Below, piece by piece: positions 35,285 to 42,111 of a stretch of DNA of 42,111 nt. The translations under genes were made by a program, and so were the position numbers. How positions within the stretch are numbered: the stretch's first letter is position 1; each line of letters opens with the position of its first letter. The notes under the pieces were generated by a model. The model was not told the origin of the DNA. It saw only the letters and a list, made by a program, of their open reading frames with translations, and made no database searches. The DNA is from Bacillota bacterium (GTDB lineage Bacteria > Bacillota_I > Bacilli_A > ML615J-28 > CAG-698), in the NCBI GenBank assembly GCA_016280895.1, contig JAEEHM010000011.1:1-42111 (forward strand), written 5' to 3'.

Positions 35285-37429
35285 CTATAGAAGTCCTATA
35301 ATACTATAAAGAGTTGCGATAACTAAGAATAATGTAGTAGCAACTGTAGACATCATCTTGATGAAGATATCTAATGCAACACCTACAACGTCTTTTCTTG
35401 TATCACCAATAGTATCACCAGTTACAGCAGCTTTATGTGCGGCAGAACCTTTACCATGTCCAGGGATAGCTCCTGATTCGATATACTTTTTAGCGTTATC
35501 AAATGCACCACCACTATTACCCATGAAGATAGCTCTTGGAATAGCAACGATTGTAGCACCTAATAAGATACCAAGTACGATTTCAAGACCAAAGAAGATA
35601 CCTGTTACAAGTGGTACTAAGATAGCAATGATTGATGGAATCAACATTCTCTTTAAAGCTGAAGATGTAGCAAGACGAACTAATTCATTATAATCTGGAT
35701 CTTTTTCACCTTTTAGAATTGCTGGATCTTGTAATTGTTTATCACCAACATCAGCAAGTTCTTTTGCGGCAGCAATAGTATTATCAGTTAAAAGTGCAAT
35801 AAAGAATTCAATTAAAGCACCACCAATGATACAGCCAGCAATGAATTGATAATCTGTTACTTTTGGCATAGCGATACCATGTGTTGTAAAGTTACCTACA
35901 AATGCGCAAATTAATGAAACAGTCGCGAATGCAGCTGAACCAATAGCGAATCCCTTGCCAATAGCAGCAGTTGTGTTACCAACAGCATCTAGTTTATCAG
36001 TAATGTTACGTACATCTTCTGGTAAGTGGCAGCTTTCAGCAAGACCACCAGCATTGTCAGCGATAGGTCCGAAGGCATCGATTGAAACTGTAGTACCAAC
36101 GAATGAAAGCATACCTAAAGATGCAATAGCGATACCATAGAATGAACCAATAGCACCAGCAACGATTAATGATGCACCAATAATTAAAATTGGAAGCATA
36201 CATGATTTAGAACCTACTGCATCACCCTTAGTAACTACGAATGCTTCACCTTCAGTTGCGTATTCAGCAATAGTACGTGTAGGTTTGTAATCAGTTGAAG
36301 TATAATATTCTGTAATCATACCAATAGCAACACCAGATGCAAGACCTAAAATTGAACATACCCAAGGAGTAGCCCAACCAATCTTCCAACCGATTGCTTG
36401 AATATCAGCTTTATCTGCACCACTAAATGCAACATAAGATAATACACCAGTTACAATTAATGTTAAACCTGCAGAAATATAAGTAGCTAAATTTAATTCC
36501 TTAGATGGACTATCACCCATTTTTCTAATAGATACAAAGATGATACCTAATACACATGAAAGTAGTCCACCACCAGCCATAACTAGTGGGAATAAAGCAG
36601 TTGCTTTAAATAATTCATGAGTTTCAATTAATGTACCATTAGATACAAATCCTAAAGCAACAATAATAGATGCAGCAATAGTAGCAACAAAGCTTTCAAG
36701 TAAGTCAGAGCAGTTACCAGCGATATCATTAACGTTATCACCAATAAAGTCAGCAATTACATTTGGTACTCTACTATCATCTTCTGGTAAGTCATTTCTG
36801 ATTTTACCTAAGATATCAGCAGAAATATCGGCAGCCTTAGTATAGTTACCACCAGCAACACGGTTAAACATAGCAACTGTAGAACAGCCTAATGAATAAG
36901 TAGTAATTCTAATAATAGATGCATTTGTAAGTAAAGCATCAATTGAAATGATACCATTAGATTTAACTGTATTAATACCACTAATTAATACGATAACAAT
37001 TAAGCCTAAAAGACCAAATGCTTGTACAGAAAGTCCACTAATAGAACCACCCTTTAATGCAACCTTTACAGTTTGTCCAATTGATAATGTTTCTCTTGCT
37101 TTATTTGCAGTTCTAACGTTAGCATAAGTTGCACTCTTCATACCTAAGATACATACAATACTAGACATTGCAGCACCGAATAGATATGTTAAACCAGAGA
37201 ATTTCTCAATAAATAATGTGAATAATACAGCAAGTACTGCAATTACAATTGCGATTGTTGTAAATTCTTTTTTAATAAATACATTAGCGCCATCACGAAT
37301 GATACCGCTCATTTTTTTCATTTGTTCAGTTCCTTCATCCATCTTTTTAATACTGATGAAATTATATAATACATACATTAAGGCAACAAAACAAATTCCT
37401 AGAATAATAAATAACCAAGTATTACTCAT
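35285..37429 (-). CDS. hppA: Membrane-bound ion-pumping pyrophosphatase, K+-dependent type
   Basis: 714 aa multi-TM; YTKAADISADILGK, PEDDSRVPNVIADFIGDNVNDIAG, GNTTAAIGKGFAIGSAA (Ala at the K+-dependence position), DTIGDTRKDVVGVALDIFIKMMS. Confidence 0.95.
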   Translation of the reverse strand: MSNTWLFIILGICFVALMYVLYNFISIKKMDEGTEQMKKMSGIIRDGANVFIKKEFTTIAIVIAVLAVLFTLFIEKFSGLTYLFGAAMSSIVCILGMKSATYANVRTANKARETLSIGQTVKVALKGGSISGLSVQAFGLLGLIVIVLISGINTVKSNGIISIDALLTNASIIRITTYSLGCSTVAMFNRVAGGNYTKAADISADILGKIRNDLPEDDSRVPNVIADFIGDNVNDIAGNCSDLLESFVATIAASIIVALGFVSNGTLIETHELFKATALFPLVMAGGGLLSCVLGIIFVSIRKMGDSPSKELNLATYISAGLTLIVTGVLSYVAFSGADKADIQAIGWKIGWATPWVCSILGLASGVAIGMITEYYTSTDYKPTRTIAEYATEGEAFVVTKGDAVGSKSCMLPILIIGASLIVAGAIGSFYGIAIASLGMLSFVGTTVSIDAFGPIADNAGGLAESCHLPEDVRNITDKLDAVGNTTAAIGKGFAIGSAAFATVSLICAFVGNFTTHGIAMPKVTDYQFIAGCIIGGALIEFFIALLTDNTIAAAKELADVGDKQLQDPAILKGEKDPDYNELVRLATSSALKRMLIPSIIAILVPLVTGIFFGLEIVLGILLGATIVAIPRAIFMGNSGGAFDNAKKYIESGAIPGHGKGSAAHKAAVTGDTIGDTRKDVVGVALDIFIKMMSTVATTLFLVIATLYSIIGLL

Positions 37430-37511
37430 TTTTTCCTCCTATTGTAAATATCAATACAGTTAAATATTATACTCTTTTTTATCAAAATAGTCAATATAAC
37501 AATAATGAAGA

Positions 37512-37557
37512 ATTAAAAAAACAAACTATTAGAATTAACTAATAGTTTGTTTGTTTT
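37512..37557 (-). terminator. Terminator of the M3-like protease gene
   Basis: AAACAAACTATTAGaattaaCTAATAGTTTGTTTG followed by T-run. Confidence 0.8.
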
Positions 37558-37558
37558 T

Positions 37559-39394
37559 TTATTTACCAAAGTTCTTCATGAAGTTGATAGCATCATCATA
37601 TAATTCATCATCTTCATAAGTAGGGATACCAACATATTCTAATACATCTAAATATGTTTGGCCTTCTTTCTTAAGTGTTACATAATCATATAATTTGTAG
37701 TACTTTTCTTGAGCAGCAGCATAACCATTATCTTGATATTCAAAGAAGAATTGTAAGCTTTCAAGAGCAGATACAGAATATGAAATATAATAACAAGCGC
37801 TATGGCAACATACATATTTCCAATAATCAGTATTAAATAATTGACCAACACCAAAGCTTGAAAGAACGCCTTCGAATAATGATTCGTATTCATTCTTTGT
37901 AATTTGACCATCAGCCATAATTGTGCTGGCATTTGCAAGTGTATAAGTATTTGTGTAAATTGCTTGTTCAAATACATCTACAGCAGCAGCTAAAACGATA
38001 ATTTGTAAGAAGCCCATAACTTCATCAGAAATTACATAATTCTTAACATCAGGATTTACATCTTGTTCCATTAAATAGTTAAGTAACATCATTTCATTAC
38101 CTTGTGAATGAGTTTCATTTAAGTCCATTGAATCAACTAAATAATCGCTGTCCTTATTTAAAACAGAATTGTTGTGATGACCAAATTCATGGATAAATGT
38201 AAATGATGATGAATAACTACCTGGTCCAAAGAACATAATTGGAACTTCATCACGGCCAATAACCCAAGAGAATGCACCTTGATAATCGCCTTGGAAGTAT
38301 GCACCAGTCTTAAAGATATTTTCAAGTTCAGCAGCAAAGTCTAATTTGAAATCATCTTTTTCGTGTTTCATTGTTTGAACATATTTGTAGATATAATCAT
38401 TAGCAAGATCTTTTTCTAGTGGAGAATCTTTAATGAATGCTTCAGCAATCTTTCTTTCACTAGTCTTTAGATTATATTTTGGAAGATTCTTATAGAACTT
38501 ATTAAATTCAGTTCCTAATTCTTTATATTTATCAACCTTAGCTAAGATATCTGAAGGAGAATATTCTCTACCATAAACATACTTATATGCAAGAGTTGCA
38601 TAATCAGGTTCGTTTTGAATTTCAGCAAGTCTCTTATTATTGTTGAAGAATTTTTCATATAAGTCTAAGACTTTTGGATCCTTCATATCAGTAATATTAT
38701 CTAATTCGATTTCAATCTTATCATTTTCAGTTTTGATTTTTACATATTCAGGATCTGAATAAGTTGCACTTTCATAAAGTACTTGTGCAATTTCTTCTTC
38801 AGTCCAACCATCTTCTTCAGAGAAGAAATATTCACGGAAACTTGAATCATGAATAGGTTGGAATAAACTATAATACTTTTCAATAGCTTCATTATAGTAT
38901 TCAGTAATTTGATCTAAGTCAGCTTCTGCTTGTTCACTCTTTTGATCCATGTTTTCTCTGATTGTTGCATATTGATATTGTTCAACAATATAATTGCAAT
39001 CTTCATCAAATACATCATAGAAATCTTTTTCAAATTTATCTTCAGCTTTATAAGCTTCTGAATCTTGAACGTATACGTCTTTTGCAGCATCATATTTGCC
39101 GACTTTATTTACTTCATCTAATACTTTTTGATAATCACTTTGGAATTTTTGATAATCTTCATCACTATACTTGTAAACAACTTCTTCATCGTATAGTCTT
39201 TCACTTTCTAAAGTGCCTTTTTTACCACATCCTTCACATACTTCTTTATGGAAATATGAAGTATAAGAATGAACGTGTTCTTCTGGTTTATTGTCGCCAC
39301 CATTATTTTCTTCTTCGTTCTTCTTACAGCCAACAAGAGCGATAGCTAAAAATAAAATGAAAACAAATAAAAAACTTCTAATAATTTTTTTCAC
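37559..39394 (-). CDS. Secreted M3-like zinc metallopeptidase lipoprotein
   Basis: Lipobox LAIALVGCKK; FTFIHEFGHHNNS (HExxH) with downstream ETHSQGNE; N-terminal HVHSYTSYFHKEVCEGCGKKG. Confidence 0.83.
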   Translation of the reverse strand: MKKIIRSFLFVFILFLAIALVGCKKNEEENNGGDNKPEEHVHSYTSYFHKEVCEGCGKKGTLESERLYDEEVVYKYSDEDYQKFQSDYQKVLDEVNKVGKYDAAKDVYVQDSEAYKAEDKFEKDFYDVFDEDCNYIVEQYQYATIRENMDQKSEQAEADLDQITEYYNEAIEKYYSLFQPIHDSSFREYFFSEEDGWTEEEIAQVLYESATYSDPEYVKIKTENDKIEIELDNITDMKDPKVLDLYEKFFNNNKRLAEIQNEPDYATLAYKYVYGREYSPSDILAKVDKYKELGTEFNKFYKNLPKYNLKTSERKIAEAFIKDSPLEKDLANDYIYKYVQTMKHEKDDFKLDFAAELENIFKTGAYFQGDYQGAFSWVIGRDEVPIMFFGPGSYSSSFTFIHEFGHHNNSVLNKDSDYLVDSMDLNETHSQGNEMMLLNYLMEQDVNPDVKNYVISDEVMGFLQIIVLAAAVDVFEQAIYTNTYTLANASTIMADGQITKNEYESLFEGVLSSFGVGQLFNTDYWKYVCCHSACYYISYSVSALESLQFFFEYQDNGYAAAQEKYYKLYDYVTLKKEGQTYLDVLEYVGIPTYEDDELYDDAINFMKNFGK

Positions 39395-39449
39395 TTTTTT
39401 AGCCTCCTTAAAATTATAGATATCTAATTATACCACTATTATTTTAAAA

Positions 39450-39487
39450 AAGAAAGACACATAATATATTTTTTTGTGTCTTTCGAT
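39450..39487 (-). terminator. Terminator of the alpha operon (after rplQ)
   Basis: AAAGACACAtaatatatttttTTGTGTCTTT. Confidence 0.75.
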
Positions 39488-39493
39488 ATAAAA

Positions 39494-39883
39494 CTATTCT
39501 TCTACAAATGCAATTAAAGCCATAGGAGCACTATCGCCTCTTCTAGGTCCAGTCTTTAGTACTCTAGTGTATCCACCATTTCTATTAGCATATTTAGGAG
39601 CAAGTTCTTCAAATAGTTTTTTAATTGCGTATTGTTCTTTTACTACTTCGCCATCTTCATTTAATTCAGTAGCTTTTTCAAAACGAACTAATTCAGCAGC
39701 TTTTCTTCTTGCAGCTAAATCACCTTTTTTACCTAAAGTAATCATTTTGTCAGCTAATTTTCTTAATTCTTTAGCTCTAGATAAAGTAGTTTCAATACTT
39801 TCATTGATAATTAAGTCTGTGATTAAATCTCTAATTAAAGCTTTTCTTTGATCAGAGTTACGGCCTAATTTACTGTATCCCAT
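39494..39883 (-). CDS. rplQ: 50S ribosomal protein L17
   Basis: [21 protein letters not shown]...[24 protein letters not shown]. Confidence 0.98.
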   Translation of the reverse strand: MGYSKLGRNSDQRKALIRDLITDLIINESIETTLSRAKELRKLADKMITLGKKGDLAARRKAAELVRFEKATELNEDGEVVKEQYAIKKLFEELAPKYANRNGGYTRVLKTGPRRGDSAPMALIAFVEE

Positions 39884-39896
39884 TTTTAGGTCCTCC

Positions 39897-41033
39897 TTAT
39901 TTGTCTTCTTCTTCGTCCATGTCTAAAATCATAGAACCGAATGTTTCTTTTTCGCTATCTTCGTAGTTTTCATCAACTTCTAAAATAGCATCATCATGTT
40001 CAATATCTTCTTCATCTTCATCATCTAAGTAATCTCCATCAAATGAATGGCGTAATTCCAAGCCAATTTCATGTAATTTTTGGATAACTTCCTTAAGTGA
40101 TTTACGACCTAAGTTACGAACTCGCATCATTTCTTCAGATGTTTTTTGTGTTAATTCGCCAACTGTATTAATACCAGCTCTCTTTAAGCAGTTATAAGAA
40201 CGAACTGATAAATCAAGTTCTTCAATCTTCTTTTCTAACTTCTTATTTGCAATCTTTTCTTCTGGTTCATACATATAATTTTGACTTGCAATAACTTCGT
40301 TTAAAGCAGATACAACAGTGAAATGATCAATTAAGAATTTAGATGCTAAACTAACAGCATTTGAAGGTTTGATACTATTATTAGTTCTAACTTCAATTGT
40401 AAGTTTATCATAATCAAAATTATCTTCAACTCTTGTTTTTTCTACTTCATATACACATTTAGTAACTGGTGTATAGATAGCATCAATTGCGATTCTATCA
40501 ACGATCTTATTACCATTCTTGTCTTTACAGAAAATTTCATTTTCTTTAGCACCAACGTAGCCAATGCCACGACGAGCAAAGAAACGAGCCTTAAATTTGC
40601 CACCTTCTACAAGGTTTGCAACAACTGCATCAGGGTTAACAACTTTTAGTTCACTGCTAACATTTAAATCTCCGGCAGTAATTACTCTTGGACCTTCAGC
40701 AATGATAGAGATTTCATATAAATCATCATTCTTTTGAGTCATAGGCTTAAATAATTCTTCTTCATCAATTGAGAAGATAATATTCTTTAAGTTTAGAATA
40801 ATTTCTGTAACATCTTCAACAACTCCAGGCATACCCATGAATTCATGGCTAACACCTTCAATTTCCATAGCTACGATTGCTACACCAGGCATAGAAGAAA
40901 GTAATACTCTTCTTAAAGCATTTCCAAGTGTAATACCATAACCACGGTCTAATGGAGTGATAGTAAATTTTCCATAGTCTTCTGTATCTACATCAACTAT
41001 TGTTTGAGGTTTAATAAATTCAAATTTACGCAT
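39897..41033 (-). CDS. rpoA: RNA polymerase alpha subunit with acidic C-terminal extension
   Basis: [22 protein letters not shown]; alpha[26 protein letters not shown]...[11 protein letters not shown]; then a D/E-rich tail. Confidence 0.98.
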   Translation of the reverse strand: MRKFEFIKPQTIVDVDTEDYGKFTITPLDRGYGITLGNALRRVLLSSMPGVAIVAMEIEGVSHEFMGMPGVVEDVTEIILNLKNIIFSIDEEELFKPMTQKNDDLYEISIIAEGPRVITAGDLNVSSELKVVNPDAVVANLVEGGKFKARFFARRGIGYVGAKENEIFCKDKNGNKIVDRIAIDAIYTPVTKCVYEVEKTRVEDNFDYDKLTIEVRTNNSIKPSNAVSLASKFLIDHFTVVSALNEVIASQNYMYEPEEKIANKKLEKKIEELDLSVRSYNCLKRAGINTVGELTQKTSEEMMRVRNLGRKSLKEVIQKLHEIGLELRHSFDGDYLDDEDEEDIEHDDAILEVDENYEDSEKETFGSMILDMDEEEDK

Positions 41034-41060
41034 TTAACCCTCCTTTATAAATTTAAATTA

Positions 41061-41444
41061 CTATCCACGAGGTTTCTTAGGTGGACGACATCCATTATGA
41101 GGAATTGGAGTTACATCTTTGATAGATATAATTTCAAGACCTGCTACTGCTAATGATCTAATTGCTGATTCACGACCAGGACCTGGTCCTTTAACTTCAA
41201 CATCAACTTTTTGTACTCCAAGGTCTAAAGCAGCTTTACCAGCAGCTTCAGCAGCCATACCAGCTGCAAATGGAGTAGACTTTTTGCTACCTTTAAATCC
41301 TAATGCACCTGCAGTACTCCAAGAAAGAGCATTTCCTTGAGGATCGCAGATTGTTACGATTGTGTTATTGAAAGTAGAGTGAATATGAGCTACACCAACT
41401 GGAACATTCTTTTTAACTTTACGTTTTTTTGCTACATTTGCCAT
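41061..41444 (-). CDS. rpsK: 30S ribosomal protein S11
   Basis: [46 protein letters not shown]. Confidence 0.98.
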   Translation of the reverse strand: MANVAKKRKVKKNVPVGVAHIHSTFNNTIVTICDPQGNALSWSTAGALGFKGSKKSTPFAAGMAAEAAGKAALDLGVQKVDVEVKGPGPGRESAIRSLAVAGLEIISIKDVTPIPHNGCRPPKKPRG

Positions 41445-41456
41445 GTTCTATTCCTC

Positions 41457-41822
41457 CTACTTCTTCTTATTAGCTACAGTCTTAGAAGGACCTTTACAAG
41501 TACGTGCATTACATCTTGTATTTTGTCCTCTACAAGGAAGTCCTTTTCTATGACGGATTCCTCTGTAGCATCCAACTTCCATTAAACGTTTAATATTCAT
41601 TGCAACTTCTCTACGTAAGTCACCTTCTGTAGTGTGTTTTGCAACTTCCTTACGTATGTTTGTGAATTCATCTTCTGTTAAATCTTTTACGCGCTTTTGT
41701 GGATCAACACCAGCGTCTTTTAAAATTTGTTGTGCTGTTGGTCTTCCGATACCATAAATGTAAGTTAATGAAATACCTACACATTTATCACGTGGAATAT
41801 CAACACCTGCTATACGTGCCAT
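41457..41822 (-). CDS. rpsM: 30S ribosomal protein S13
   Basis: [26 protein letters not shown]...[23 protein letters not shown]. Confidence 0.98.
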   Translation of the reverse strand: MARIAGVDIPRDKCVGISLTYIYGIGRPTAQQILKDAGVDPQKRVKDLTEDEFTNIRKEVAKHTTEGDLRREVAMNIKRLMEVGCYRGIRHRKGLPCRGQNTRCNARTCKGPSKTVANKKK

Positions 41823-41835
41823 ATATTAACACCTC

Positions 41836-41949
41836 TTATCCTTGTCTTTGTTTGTGTTTTGGATTTTTACAAATTACCATAACACGACCTTTTCTTTTAA
41901 TAACTTTACATTGATCGCAAATTGGTTTTACCGATGGTCTAACCTTCAT
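41836..41949 (-). CDS. rpmJ: 50S ribosomal protein L36
   Basis: Not in the supplied ORF list; translates as [37 protein letters not shown]. Confidence 0.97.
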   Translation of the reverse strand: MKVRPSVKPICDQCKVIKRKGRVMVICKNPKHKQRQG

Positions 41950-41970
41950 TTTTCTTTTCCTCCATAAATT

Positions 41971-42111
41971 TTACTTATGTCTATAAGTAATTCGGCCACG
42001 TGTTAAATCATATGGTGATAATTCAACAGTTACTTTATCACCTGGTAAAATAGTAATGAAATTCATTCGGATTTTACCAGAAACGTGTGCCAATATTTGA
42101 TGCCCATTCTC
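41971..42111 (-). CDS. infA: Translation initiation factor IF-1, C-terminal part (5' end beyond window)
   Basis: Reverse complement reads [46 protein letters not shown]. Confidence 0.96.
   Translation of the reverse strand, partial: ENGHQILAHVSGKIRMNFITILPGDKVTVELSPYDLTRGRITYRHK

Noticed and set aside
37678-37977. 99-aa minus-strand ORF inside the M3-like protease gene
   Set aside because: Out-of-frame overlap with a well-supported CDS; composition typical of a frame-shifted shadow.
38962-39345. 127-aa plus-strand ORF (His/Leu/Tyr-rich)
   Set aside because: Antisense shadow of the protease N-terminus; composition mirrors the complement of acidic codons.
39417-39426. TAGATATCTA core shared by the rplS leader palindrome and the M3 protease promoter
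   Set aside because: Similar AGATATCT strings occur inside coding regions (e.g. near 10865 and 33600), so the sharing is probably chance in AT-rich DNA.
41119-41914. Plus-strand ORFs over rpsK/rpsM/rpmJ
   Set aside because: Antisense to ribosomal protein genes with strong coding evidence.
1-42111. CRISPR arrays, transposases, phage genes, tRNA or rRNA genes, toxin-antitoxin or defence islands
   Set aside because: None seen; the gene content is core housekeeping with a few secreted proteins.

Overview
A 42.1 kb window of AT-rich, standard-code (TGA is used as stop) Bacillota-type chromosome, almost entirely housekeeping genes and mostly on the minus strand. Recognisable blocks: pheS/pheT and tyrS, each behind a T-box leader; a clpP / relQ-like / CYTH (yjbK-like) / spx stress block; rpsP-khpA-rimM-trmD-rplS; the rimP-nusA-ylxR-ylxQ-infB-rbfA operon followed by uvrC; a sulfur/redox block (thiI, cysteine desulfurase, TSCPD protein, fRMsr); a membrane pyrophosphatase; and the infA-rpmJ-rpsM-rpsK-rpoA-rplQ operon. 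Accessory cargo: a GH18 lipoprotein with InlB-type repeats and a neighbouring LacI regulator, a large secreted phosphodiester-glycosidase protein, and a secreted M3-like metalloprotease lipoprotein. I found no CRISPR array, transposon, prophage, tRNA or rRNA, and no convincing new multi-gene defence or biosynthetic system. The best leads are: tandem operator palindromes over the lacI promoter; an operator-like inverted repeat inside the clpP promoter; Spx with a Cys-rich C-terminal tail beside relQ/yjbK/clpP; RpoA with a ~47-aa acidic tail; MscL with a long cytoplasmic insert; fRMsr with a displaced cysteine; an M3-like protease with an N-terminal His/Cys motif; and a ~44-bp direct repeat (def 3' end plus terminator) flanking an orphan membrane gene.
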